From Tabrizicola caldifontis (GTDB taxonomy: Bacteria; Pseudomonadota; Alphaproteobacteria; Rhodobacterales; Rhodobacteraceae), in NCBI RefSeq assembly GCF_004762095.1, contig NZ_SIJH01000011.1, forward strand, positions 1 through 64,000: DNA of 64,000 bases, read 5' to 3'. The notes under the pieces are model-generated. The model saw only the letters and a program-made list of their open reading frames with translations, did no database searches and was not told where the DNA came from. A program made the position numbers and the translations under genes. The stretch's first letter is position 1, and each line of letters begins with the position of its first letter. Shown here one piece after another: positions 7,765 to 16,090 of this stretch.

Positions 7765-10104
7765 GTGAAGCGAATGCTCGTGCAAATCAAAGACAGCGAT
7801 CCCGGTATCGTACAGGGGCCGAAGCCGACAGTCGGCCCGGTGCGCAAGGGCAGGGAGATTGATCTGAATGCCCTGGTCGCTGCAGTCATCCGGCAGAAGA
7901 ATGTGGTCATCGCGGCTGTTGCCGTCGCGCTGCTGCTTGGCCTGCTGCATGTCCTGACGGCGCCGCGGGTCTACATGGCCTCGACCCAGGTGATGATCGG
8001 CGATGACGTCGCAGGCGTCGGCAACGGCTTCAACCGACCCGCGTCGATGACGCAAAGCGAGGTGACGCTGGAAAGCGCGTTGAGGGTGCTGCAATCGCAG
8101 ACCCTGGCGCTGGCGGTCGTGGACAAGCTGCGCCTGCATGAGAACGAAACCTTCATGTCACCGCCCCGGTCCTTGCCCGGGCGAATCGTGCAAGGTTTGC
8201 GCGCGGTGCTGTCAGCCATCATCCCCGGCGGCGGGCCCGCTGCGGATCTGGCAGATCCGCAAGCGGCCGAACTGCACAAGCGCATGGTCGCGGCCGATGC
8301 GCTGCGCGAGAGCATCGACGTTCGCCGCGAAGGACGCAGCTCGGTCTTTCTTGTGCGCTATGCATCATCCGACCCGCAGCTTGTCGCGGCCATCGTGAAC
8401 GCCTATGGCGAGGCTTTTGTCGCCGATCAGCTGATCGGCAACGTCGAGGCATCGGCCAGGGTGCTGGATTGGCTGCAGCAACGCCTGTTCGTCATTCAGG
8501 ACAACTCGACCCAGGCCGCCCTGCGGGCCGAAGAGTACCGGGCGCGCAGCGGGTTGGAGACGATCGAGGGCGAACCGATCACGGTCCAGATGATCGCCCA
8601 GCTCAAGTCCGACCTTGCCAGGGCCACGGTCGAGCGTGCGCGGCTGCAGGCGCTGAGCAAGACCTATGACGAGCTGCGCCAGCTGGATCCGGAACGTTTC
8701 GTTGAATCCGGTGCCGCGGGGGCGCGTGTCCCGGATGCAGAGTTTTCGGCCGGCCAGGAACGTCTGCTCAGCCTGCAGCAGCGGCTTGACGAAGCCGAAC
8801 GGCGTTACGGGGCGGACCATGCAGAGGTTCGCCAGCTGCGCGAGCGGATTGCCATGGAGGGTCGCGCCCTGCAGCGCGAGATGCAGCGTCTTTACGAGAC
8901 GACCGCGAATGCCGTGCGCGCTGTCGAAACCGAGATTTCCATGCTGCAGAACAGTATCGACGAAATCTCGAACGAGAACCTGGATCTTGCGAAATCGCGT
9001 GTGGAACTGCGCGCGCTGGAGCGTCAGGCCGAGATCTACGAAGCCCTGAACGAGACCTATCTGCTGCGTCTGAAGGATCTGGAACAGACCCAGACCTTCC
9101 CGGTCACCAATGTGCGGGTGCTGTCCTTTGCGGATGTGCCGCAAAAGCCTGTCGCCCCCCGCAAGACCATGGTTCTTGCGATCATGCTGATCCTGGGGGC
9201 GATCGCCGGCGTCGGTGCTGCCCTGTGGCGGGAACGCCTGGAACGGGTGATCCGTACGCGGGAAGACCTGCAGGATGCCAGCGGCTTGCCGTTCCTTGGC
9301 TATCTGCCCGTGATGGCGCCCGATGACATGGACGGTGCGACCGAGCCCGAAACGGCAAGCAGACCGGCACGCGGCAGCGACGCCCCCCGCAAGGCCTTCA
9401 GGCATGAATTTGCCGTGCTGAAGAATCCCAGATCCCAATATTCCGAAACGCTGCGCAACATTCGTATCGCGGTCGAATCCTCGGGCGGCGGCAAGACGGG
9501 CTATGTGCTTGGCGTGGTGTCGATCCGCCCGGGTGAAGGCAAGACGACGTCGGCCAGGAACCTGGCGGCCCTTGCGGCAGTTGCTGGACGGTCGGTCCTG
9601 CTGGTGGATGCCGACGTCAGGACCGCTGCCCTCAGCCGGGGATTGCGCCAGTCGATGGGCGTGGGCCTGCGCGAGGTGCTCACGGGGCGGGCCGCCCTGG
9701 AGGGGGCGCTGCGGCGTGAAGTGAACACGGGCCTGCATTTTCTGCCCTTCACCTCTTCGACGAATGACGCCACGGCAGGCGATCTGATCGGCGTGCCGGA
9801 GTTCCGAAGCCTGATCAACGAGGCCCGCCGGCGCTATGACCTGACGGTGATCGATCTGGCACCCCTCGCGCCGGTTTCGGATGCGCGCGCGCTGGCCCCG
9901 TTGCTGGACGGCCTGGTGATGGTGCTGGAGTGGGGGAAGGTGTCGAAGGAAATCCTGCAGGAGGTTCTGTCCGCGGACTCTGCCCTATACGAAAAGCTGA
10001 TCGGGATTGCCCTGAACAAGACCGACATGGATGCCCTGGCGCGCTACAGCCGCACCACCCCATTCGAAGAATACTATGATGGCTACAGTGAACCCAAATC
10101 GTGA
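7765..10104 (+). CDS. exoP: Chain-length determinant and tyrosine autokinase, ExoP / Wzc type
   Basis: Long protein (about 779 residues) with two membrane helices (about 43-63 and 468-486) enclosing a periplasmic Wzz/GNVR region with strong coiled coil, followed by a cytoplasmic BY-kinase domain: GEGKTTSARNLAAL (Walker A, about 589-603) and VLLVDADVR (Walker A'). The tail has clustered tyrosines (ARYSRTTPFEEYYDGYSE), the usual autophosphorylation sites. It would control polymer length and export with ExoF. GTG at 7759 is the longest frame, but the SD GGAAGG (7754-7759) overlaps it, so GTG 7765 with 5-base spacing is preferred; ATG 7774 is also possible. The 3' end overlaps the glycanase gene. 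Confidence 0.85.
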   Translation: MKRMLVQIKDSDPGIVQGPKPTVGPVRKGREIDLNALVAAVIRQKNVVIAAVAVALLLGLLHVLTAPRVYMASTQVMIGDDVAGVGNGFNRPASMTQSEVTLESALRVLQSQTLALAVVDKLRLHENETFMSPPRSLPGRIVQGLRAVLSAIIPGGGPAADLADPQAAELHKRMVAADALRESIDVRREGRSSVFLVRYASSDPQLVAAIVNAYGEAFVADQLIGNVEASARVLDWLQQRLFVIQDNSTQAALRAEEYRARSGLETIEGEPITVQMIAQLKSDLARATVERARLQALSKTYDELRQLDPERFVESGAAGARVPDAEFSAGQERLLSLQQRLDEAERRYGADHAEVRQLRERIAMEGRALQREMQRLYETTANAVRAVETEISMLQNSIDEISNENLDLAKSRVELRALERQAEIYEALNETYLLRLKDLEQTQTFPVTNVRVLSFADVPQKPVAPRKTMVLAIMLILGAIAGVGAALWRERLERVIRTREDLQDASGLPFLGYLPVMAPDDMDGATEPETASRPARGSDAPRKAFRHEFAVLKNPRSQYSETLRNIRIAVESSGGGKTGYVLGVVSIRPGEGKTTSARNLAALAAVAGRSVLLVDADVRTAALSRGLRQSMGVGLREVLTGRAALEGALRREVNTGLHFLPFTSSTNDATAGDLIGVPEFRSLINEARRRYDLTVIDLAPLAPVSDARALAPLLDGLVMVLEWGKVSKEILQEVLSADSALYEKLIGIALNKTDMDALARYSRTTPFEEYYDGYSEPKS

Positions 10105-10915
10105 TCCGAGCGCGCGCCGCAGGTGCGATGCTGCGCTGAAGCCCTTGCGGGCGGCAGGTTACGGCCTGGTCGTCTGGCTGACCGCGGCAGGCGGCGCAGG
10201 GGCAGAACTGGTCCTGGGCGGATCCTTCAAGGATGACTTCACGACATTCGATCCCGATCGCTGGTATGTGTCGGATGGCTGGAGCAACGGCGACCACCAG
10301 AACTGCCAATGGTCGGCTTCGGCCGTGGTTCATCTGCCGGGCAGGGTGGCCCTTGACTTCATTGCCGATCCCACCCCGACCCACGCCTACCGCTGCGGAG
10401 AGATCCAGTCGCAGCAGCGGTTCGGCTATGGCACCTATGAAGCCAGGATCAAGACCGATGACGGAAGCGGATTGAATTCGGCTTTCTTCACCTACATCGG
10501 TCCGGTCCATGGCGAACGGCATGACGAGATCGACTTCGAGATCCTGACAGCCAATGTCGATGAGGTGACCGTGAACACCTATGTCGATGGCAAGCCGCAT
10601 CACGGCAGTGTCCACCCCCTGCCGCATCCGTCCAATTCCGATTTCATCGTCTATTCCTTCATCTGGGAACCCGGACGACTGCGCTGGTTCGTCGATGGCA
10701 AGCTGATCAGATCTGTCGAGGATCCGATCCTCCCGGAACGGCCGCAGAAGATCTATCTCAGCATCTGGGGAACAGAGACGCTGAACGACTGGATGGGTCC
10801 GTTCGAACCGCCCGAAAGGCCCAGGCGGATGGAAATCGACTGGGTCGCCTACACGGCAGCCGGCGAAGGCTGCCAGTTCGAAGGATCGGTCCTCTGCACA
10901 CTGTCGGACGATTGA
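10079..10915 (+). CDS. exoK: Secreted GH16 endo-beta-glycanase, ExoK type
   Basis: Glycoside hydrolase family 16 protein of about 278 residues. An N-terminal hydrophobic segment (GYGLVVWLTAAGGAGA) after an Arg-rich start is a likely signal peptide. The catalytic signature HDEIDFEIL contains the nucleophile and acid/base Glu, and GYGTYEARIKTDDGSGLNSAF is the typical family lead-in. In succinoglycan loci ExoK cleaves nascent polymer to lower molecular weight forms. ATG 10076 or 10079 lies inside the end of exoP; neither has a strong SD, and a longer frame to 10031 is less likely. Specificity (beta-1,3 or beta-1,3-1,4) is inferred from family context. Confidence 0.82.
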   Translation: MATVNPNRDPSARRRCDAALKPLRAAGYGLVVWLTAAGGAGAELVLGGSFKDDFTTFDPDRWYVSDGWSNGDHQNCQWSASAVVHLPGRVALDFIADPTPTHAYRCGEIQSQQRFGYGTYEARIKTDDGSGLNSAFFTYIGPVHGERHDEIDFEILTANVDEVTVNTYVDGKPHHGSVHPLPHPSNSDFIVYSFIWEPGRLRWFVDGKLIRSVEDPILPERPQKIYLSIWGTETLNDWMGPFEPPERPRRMEIDWVAYTAAGEGCQFEGSVLCTLSDD

Positions 10916-10916
10916 G

Positions 10917-12173
10917 ATGACATCTGTCCTGGAACAGAACGGCATCGGCGCACGGCAGGCAGCGGTCATCAGCATCTGCCCGAACACGGTGCTGAGCGCC
11001 CTGATCCTGACCTCTCTGGTTTTCGTCTCCTACCTTGGACGAATCAGCGTGCTGGTGTTCCTTGCCGCCGGCCTGCTGCTGCTGTTGCGGCGTGCCGATC
11101 TGGCGATGGATGAAACGCGCCGCCACTGGTGGCTTTATCTGCTGCCGGTGTGGTGCATCCTCAGCCTGCTGTGGTCCGAACATCCCGACCTTTCGCTGCG
11201 CCATGGCGTCCAGCTTCTGCTCACCTTCCTGATTTCCGTGACGATCGCCAGCAGGCTGTCGCCGCTGGTGTTCCTGCGCGTCCTTTTCCTGTCGCTGATG
11301 ATCGCGGGGCTGGCCAGCCTTCTGATCGGCAACGTCCGAGAGGACGGTATCTGGATCGGCATCTTCGAAAGCAAGAACTACTATGCCTTCACGATGGTCT
11401 CGCTGGTTCTGTGTTCCTTCGCGCTGCTGGCCGATCGCGGGCAGGCCAGGACGTGGCGCCGGGCCGGTCTTCTTGGCCTGCTTGTCGGATTGCCCCAGAT
11501 CGTGATGGCAGAATCGGTAGGGGCTGTCCTTGCCACGGCATTCGTCTTCGGCGCGGCGCTGGTCATTCTTGGCACGCAGCTGCTGCCGCCCGCACGCCGG
11601 ATGGCCGCGATTGCCCTGTTCTGCGTCTTTGCCGTTATCGTGGTTCTTGTCTCGATCTACTTTCTTGATGCGATCATCGCGCTAGTGATCGACGTGACGG
11701 GAAAGGATCCTTCGCTTACGGGTCGAACCGATCTCTGGGCCTCTGCCATGGACCAGATCTCCCGGTCGCCTCTGCTGGGCACAGGTTATCGGGCTTTCTG
11801 GGTAGAGGGGAATGCCCTGGCCGAGCAGATCTGGGCAGACTTCTACATCGCATCGAAATCAGGGTTCAATTTCCACAACCTCTTCCTGTCGAACGCTGTC
11901 GATATCGGGATTGTCGGTGTCGTTCTTCTGTTGACCCTGCTGATCCCGGCCCTGCTGCTGAGCACACGCTGGGTTCTCTATACCGGCAGGGCCTCGGCCC
12001 TGTTCTGCTTCATGGCCACCGCCTTCGTCATGGTCCTTTCAATGGTCGAGGTGCCGGTCTTTTTCGAGTTCAATGCACTGACGGTGATGGTGGTCGCGTC
12101 CCTGGCCTATGCCCTGCGGGCCAACCGCGAGGTTGATCTTCTTCACCCTGAAAGTGCCGCACGGATGGTCTGA
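10917..12173 (+). CDS. exoQ: Polysaccharide polymerase, O-antigen ligase/Wzy superfamily (ExoQ type)
   Basis: Integral membrane protein of 418 residues with about 10-11 hydrophobic helices and one large external loop (about 245-330) carrying TGRTDLWASAMDQI and LLGTGYRAFW, patterns typical of the Wzy/O-antigen-ligase family. In this locus it is the candidate polymerase joining repeat units in the periplasm, the role of ExoQ. The gene begins one base after the exoK stop. The superfamily also contains ligases, so the polymerase call depends on context. Confidence 0.75.
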   Translation: MTSVLEQNGIGARQAAVISICPNTVLSALILTSLVFVSYLGRISVLVFLAAGLLLLLRRADLAMDETRRHWWLYLLPVWCILSLLWSEHPDLSLRHGVQLLLTFLISVTIASRLSPLVFLRVLFLSLMIAGLASLLIGNVREDGIWIGIFESKNYYAFTMVSLVLCSFALLADRGQARTWRRAGLLGLLVGLPQIVMAESVGAVLATAFVFGAALVILGTQLLPPARRMAAIALFCVFAVIVVLVSIYFLDAIIALVIDVTGKDPSLTGRTDLWASAMDQISRSPLLGTGYRAFWVEGNALAEQIWADFYIASKSGFNFHNLFLSNAVDIGIVGVVLLLTLLIPALLLSTRWVLYTGRASALFCFMATAFVMVLSMVEVPVFFEFNALTVMVVASLAYALRANREVDLLHPESAARMV

Positions 12174-12206
12174 GTTTTCGTCACGCAACGCAGGAGGCGG
12201 CGCAGA

Positions 12207-13211
12207 ATGGAATTCAAAAGCTACGCCGACCTCGAGGCAGACGTGCTGTCCATGCTTCCGCGCCTGCCGCGCGACCTTGACCTGATCGTTGCCATCCCGC
12301 GCAGCGGGCTTGTTCCGGCCAGCATGATCGCCCTGCACATGAACCTGCCGATCACCGATCTGCAGGGATTCTACGAAGGACGGCTGCTCGCCTCGGGTGA
12401 TCGCAGCCTTCGCGGAAAGCGCGCGACCGACGGTTCGCTGAATGTGCTGATCGTCGATGACAGCGTCGGCACGGGTGCCCAGCTGCGCAAGATCCGCGAA
12501 GGGCTGGTGGCGCGCGCTCTTCCGCATCGCATCAGCATCGCCGTGGTCTATGCCACGCCCGTGGGTGCCCCGCTTGTGGATTTCTACAGCAGGCTGGTGC
12601 CGACGCTGCGGCATTTCTTCGCCTGGAATGTCATGCATCATGACGCGATCGAGACGTGGTGCGTGGACATCGACGGCGTCCTGTGCCGCGACTGCCTTGT
12701 CGAGGAGGATGACGAGGGCGATCGCTACGCGCGCTTCCTCGAAACGGCCGAGCCGCTGTTTCTTCCGACGGCAAAGGTGGGTTGGCTGGTCACCGGAAGG
12801 CTGGAACGGCACCGCCCCGCCACCGAGGCATGGTTGCAGCGCCATGGGGTGAGCTATGACAAGCTGGTGATGCATCCGGCCGGCTCGAATGCCGCCAGGA
12901 AGGCCAGCGGGGGTGGCGGGCGGTTCAAGGGAGATTTCTACCGGAAGATCGAAGCCGGCCTGTTCATCGAAAGCAATGCCTGGGAAGCCGATCAGATTTC
13001 CAGAATTTCGGGCAAGCCGGTGCTCTGCATGGATTCGCGATCCATGGTCACGCCCGGCAGCGCTGCCATCCTGCGGAAGGTGGCGCGCAAAGGGCCCGGG
13101 GCCTACATCCGCCATGCCAGACGGCTGATCGAGAACTTCCGCGAAAAGCGAAGGAACGCAAGCCACGCAAAGTCGCTTGCAAAGTCAGATAAGGGGAGAG
13201 ACCGGCCATGA
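12207..13211 (+). CDS. Phosphoribosyltransferase-like domain fused to a HAD-type phosphatase domain
   Basis: A 334-residue protein with two recognisable parts. Residues 1-150 look like a type I phosphoribosyltransferase: AIPRSGLVPA and the PRPP-binding loop VLIVDDSVGTG. Residues about 150-300 look like a HAD hydrolase: WCVDIDGVLC (motif I, DxDG), VTGR (motif II), a Lys in RFKGDFYRKI and the acidic FIESNAWEADQI. Both sets of key residues appear present. The tail is Lys/Arg-rich. The SD AGGAGG is about 9 bases before the ATG. Standing at the end of the exo run, it could make or salvage a sugar-phosphate or nucleotide precursor, but no substrate can be named. Confidence 0.7.
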   Translation: MEFKSYADLEADVLSMLPRLPRDLDLIVAIPRSGLVPASMIALHMNLPITDLQGFYEGRLLASGDRSLRGKRATDGSLNVLIVDDSVGTGAQLRKIREGLVARALPHRISIAVVYATPVGAPLVDFYSRLVPTLRHFFAWNVMHHDAIETWCVDIDGVLCRDCLVEEDDEGDRYARFLETAEPLFLPTAKVGWLVTGRLERHRPATEAWLQRHGVSYDKLVMHPAGSNAARKASGGGGRFKGDFYRKIEAGLFIESNAWEADQISRISGKPVLCMDSRSMVTPGSAAILRKVARKGPGAYIRHARRLIENFREKRRNASHAKSLAKSDKGRDRP

Positions 13212-13260
13212 CCGGACTGCCGCCAAAGATGCAGCCTTCAACCCGACCTGGGCCGTTCGG

Positions 13261-13542
13261 TCACGCCTTCGGGCTGCCCGACCGCTCTCTCACGGGTTTG
13301 GCGAAGTCACCCTGATGCGCAAAGACACCCTGCGCGCCCCCGTCCGCCCAGGCCGTGTGCTGGCCGTCGCCAGCGAACCGCGCCATGGCGACCAGAAGTG
13401 CCGTGTAAAGCAGTTGCGCAACCACAAGGGCAGCGAACCACATTGCCACCGCAAATATCAACGACCCGCCAAGTGCCAAGACCGCAATTGCCGTTGCGCC
13501 GGCCGTGACGAACATTCCAATCAAAAAGGAAGACAGCTTCAT
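13261..13542 (-). CDS. Small two-helix membrane protein resembling ExoX/SyrA-type exopolysaccharide repressors
   Basis: A 93-residue protein on the minus strand beginning MKLSSFLIGMFVTAGAT, with two closely spaced hydrophobic helices (about 4-27 and 29-53) and a polar tail. The size, the membrane hairpin and the position beside exo genes match the ExoX/PsiA/SyrA family; ExoX is thought to reduce exopolysaccharide by acting on the priming enzyme ExoY. The codon use is typical of the region, and the frame is not simply the shadow of a plus-strand gene, since 13212-13736 has none. It is divergent from the glycosyltransferase at 13737. The family call is by overall appearance and is moderate. Confidence 0.6.
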   Translation of the reverse strand: MKLSSFLIGMFVTAGATAIAVLALGGSLIFAVAMWFAALVVAQLLYTALLVAMARFAGDGQHTAWADGGAQGVFAHQGDFAKPVRERSGSPKA

Positions 13543-13563
13543 CGTCTGCTCTCTAGCTTGCCC

Positions 13564-13617
13564 GTATGCCCCAGGTCGCCGTCAGTGCCTGTTATCGTGC
13601 GGCGACCTGACACATAC
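13564..13617. promoter_or_regulatory. Interrupted palindrome between exoX-like gene and exoM-like gene
   Basis: Arms CAGGTCGCCG (13572-13581) and CGGCGACCTG (13600-13609) are perfect inverted repeats with an 18-base spacer, and they extend outward after 3 unpaired bases on each side by GTATG (13564-13568) and CATAC (13613-13617). It lies 22 bases upstream of the exoX-like start in a divergent intergenic region, so an operator is more likely than a terminator. No protein can be named. Confidence 0.55.
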
Positions 13618-13736
13618 GCTAACAACAGGTCAGGTCTGCATCAATGGATGCATGGCAATTATGGCCTAAATAAGCCCAAAACCGCCGAAGCCGGCGGGAA
13701 TGTCGGGTGGCGCCGAACAGCTTCAGAGGGTCGGCG

Positions 13737-14681
13737 ATGAAGGACACACGATTCAGCGGCCCTTCCGCGCCCGGTCCGCGCGTGGCCTTCGGGGTCTGCA
13801 CCTTCCGGCGGCCGATCCTGGACCGGACGCTGCAAAGCCTGGCCGCGCAGTCGGCCCTGCAGCAATGCAGCTGCTGCATCATCGTGGCCGACAATGACGA
13901 CACGCCCTCGGCGCGGGGCGTGGTCGAACGGGCCGGGGTCGGCCAGGCGTTGCCCGTGCATTACGTCCACGCCCCGGCGCGCAACATCTCGGTTGCGCGC
14001 AACGCGCTGATGGAGCGTGCCATCGCGCTTGACGCCGATTTCCTTGCGATGATCGACGACGACGAGGTGGCAACCCCCGACTGGGCCGCGGCGCTGATTG
14101 CGGAAATCTCGGGCTCGGCCGCCGATGCGGTGCTGGGCCCGGTCCGTGCAAGCTACCGGCCCGGGGCGCCGGCATGGATGCGCAAGGCGGGCCTGCACGA
14201 TGTTGTCCCGGTCATCCGGCCCGACGGCAGGATCCTGACAGGCTACACCGGCAATGTCATCCTGCGCCTGGGCAGCGGGCGGCTGCGCGACCGCCGCTTC
14301 GACCCGGCCTATGGCCGCACCGGCGGCGAGGACGACGTCTTCTTTCACGGTCTGGTCAGGGATGGCGGCACGATCGGCTATGCCCCTGCCGCCGTCGCGT
14401 TCGAGGACATCCCCGAAGGGCGCGAGAAACTGGGCTTCCTGCTGCGACGGAACTTCCGCGCGGGCCAGACCTTCGGCCGCATCAACGCCCCGGCGCGCGC
14501 CGCAGGGCGGGCCATCCTGTTCGCGACGTCCACGGCGAAGGTGTCCGTGCTGCTGGCGCAGGCCGGGCTTTCCGTTCTTTCGCCGGCGCGACGGACGCGG
14601 GCGCTGATGCGCGCATCCCTGCATGCCGGGGTCTGTTCGCAACTTCTTGGGGGAAAGATCCTTGAAATCTACAGATCATAG
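13737..14681 (+). CDS. exoM: Family 2 glycosyltransferase, ExoM type
   Basis: Protein of 314 residues with the start placed at ATG 13737, which has GAGGG about 8 bases upstream; the frame is open to 13707 without a better site. The GT2 domain opens with VAFGVCTFRRPILDRTLQSL and contains CCIIVADNDDTPSARG, the ARNISVARNALME segment, MIDDDE (metal-binding) and GRTGGEDDVFF. This combination is very close to the pattern of ExoM, which adds a glucose in succinoglycan assembly. It overlaps the deacetylase gene by 20 bases. GC content and codon bias appear somewhat stronger than in 657-13211. Confidence 0.75.
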   Translation: MKDTRFSGPSAPGPRVAFGVCTFRRPILDRTLQSLAAQSALQQCSCCIIVADNDDTPSARGVVERAGVGQALPVHYVHAPARNISVARNALMERAIALDADFLAMIDDDEVATPDWAAALIAEISGSAADAVLGPVRASYRPGAPAWMRKAGLHDVVPVIRPDGRILTGYTGNVILRLGSGRLRDRRFDPAYGRTGGEDDVFFHGLVRDGGTIGYAPAAVAFEDIPEGREKLGFLLRRNFRAGQTFGRINAPARAAGRAILFATSTAKVSVLLAQAGLSVLSPARRTRALMRASLHAGVCSQLLGGKILEIYRS

Positions 14682-15504
14682 ACCTTCGGACGGCACGCCT
14701 GCGCCGGGCGGGCGTGTCGCACACCCCGCGCCCGGCCAGCCATCCGACCCCGCCCCGCGCCGCACCACGCTGGCGGGCCGCATTTCCTTTGCCGCGGCCA
14801 CGCGCCTGCGGCTCAGGCGGCTGCCCGATTTGCCGGGGCAGGGGTTCCTCAGCATCAGCTTCGACGACATCCCCCGCTCTGCCTGGACTGCGGGCGGCGA
14901 GGTCCTGCGCCGGCACGGGGTGCGGGCGACCTATTTCCTGAACGGCGCCCTGTGCGGCACCGTCTTCGAGAACCGCGAACAGTATCGGCCCGAGGATGTG
15001 GCCGACATCGCCGCCGAAGGGCACGAGATCGGATCCCACCTTTTCCACCACGTCAGCACGCTTGGCCTGACCCCCGGCCAGGTGCGCCGCGAAATCGCCC
15101 TGAACGACGCCTTCCTGCAACAGGCCGTCGGCCCGGGGTTCCGCGCCCGCAGCTTTGCCTACCCCTATGGCGAAATCTCGCTTGGGGCCAAGTGGCTGTG
15201 CAGCCGCCGCTTTGCGACATCGCGCAGCGTCCGGCCGGGGCTGAACCGGTCCGGCGCCGATCGTGACCAGCTGCGGATCATCGCCATCGACAACATCTTT
15301 GCCCGGGGGGCAGACTGGGGCGCAACCCTGGCCGCCGTCGCGCGCCAGGGGGCCTGGGCCATCGCCCTGGCCCACGGGGTGGACGACAGCGATCACCCCT
15401 ACAGCTGCCCCGCCGAAAGGCTGGACGGCTTCATCCGGCAGGCAAGGGCCGCGGGGCTGGAAATCCTGCCGATCGCCACGGTGGCAGACCGCCTGGGCGC
15501 CTGA
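14662..15504 (+). CDS. Polysaccharide deacetylase (NodB-homology, carbohydrate esterase 4 type)
   Basis: The NodB domain is recognised by FLSISFDDIPRSA (catalytic Asp pair), GHEIGSHLFHHVST (metal-binding His motif), AYPYGE and the late ALAHGVDD. It would remove acetyl groups from a polysaccharide substrate, probably the exopolysaccharide made by this locus; no clear signal peptide is visible, so the cellular site is unsure. The best initiation site is TTG 14662, 7 bases after GGGGGA (14649-14654); the ATG at 14623 has no SD and would overlap the previous gene by 59 bases. With TTG the product has 280 residues. The first 50 residues are Pro- and Arg-rich. Confidence 0.78.
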   Translation: MKSTDHRPSDGTPAPGGRVAHPAPGQPSDPAPRRTTLAGRISFAAATRLRLRRLPDLPGQGFLSISFDDIPRSAWTAGGEVLRRHGVRATYFLNGALCGTVFENREQYRPEDVADIAAEGHEIGSHLFHHVSTLGLTPGQVRREIALNDAFLQQAVGPGFRARSFAYPYGEISLGAKWLCSRRFATSRSVRPGLNRSGADRDQLRIIAIDNIFARGADWGATLAAVARQGAWAIALAHGVDDSDHPYSCPAERLDGFIRQARAAGLEILPIATVADRLGA

Positions 15505-15779
15505 GGCACCCGCACGCCGAACCGGCGCCGCATGGCTCGGAACACCGGGGAATCATCCGCCCATTTCCCGCCATGATTCCAGCGGTCTAGCCACCATTCA
15601 GCCACATTCCCGCCCACGCCCGGCCAATCTTTCAACCGTGGCGGGTAAAGTTCATCGTTCCAGTGGATGCGCCCCGGCACGACTCGGGCGTAGTCTGGTG
15701 GCAATGGGCCCGCACTGCTTGCCGCGCCGGGTGCCAGGACTGGACAGGTTTCTGCCAGAGCAACCAGATGGAGTGTAAC
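15505..15779. other. Intergenic region and leader of the flp gene
   Basis: 275 bases between the deacetylase stop and the pilin ATG. No gene is seen. The part just before the pilin (GGAG at 15770-15773) is its ribosome binding site. Promoter elements for the pilus locus must lie here, but I cannot point to a convincing -35/-10 pair or a sigma-54 site. Confidence 0.4.
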
Positions 15780-15977
15780 ATGACGAATTTCCTGAAGAAG
15801 ACCTTCGCCCGCCTGATCAAGGACGAGAAGGGCGTTACCCTGGTCGAATACGGCATCGCTCTTCTCGTCGCGGTGGGCGTGGGCACCGCGGTTATGGGCG
15901 CGCTGTCCACTTCCGTGCAAACGAAGGTGAACCAGGCGACATCGGCTCTTGGGGGGAACCCGCCCACCACGAACTGA
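15780..15977 (+). CDS. flp: Flp/Fap-type pilin prepilin
   Basis: Small prepilin of 65 residues. An 18-residue basic leader (MTNFLKKTFARLIKDEKG) is followed by VTLVEYGIALLVAVGVGTAV, with Glu5 and Tyr6 of the mature chain, the Flp signature. Cleavage between Gly18 and Val19 by the CpaA-type peptidase encoded at 25219 would leave a 47-residue subunit. The SD GGAG lies 6 bases before the ATG; the frame is open upstream to 15663, but that extension has no such features. It is the first gene of the Tad locus and would be the major pilus subunit. Confidence 0.93.
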   Translation: MTNFLKKTFARLIKDEKGVTLVEYGIALLVAVGVGTAVMGALSTSVQTKVNQATSALGGNPPTTN

Positions 15978-16090
15978 TTCTTAGGAGATATGGACTGAGG
16001 GCGCCTCGGCGAACATGCCCGGGCGCCCGAATCTCCCTCAACCACTGAGACTCCTGGCAACCTTTTCGCCGCAATGATCGGAATTCGGAC

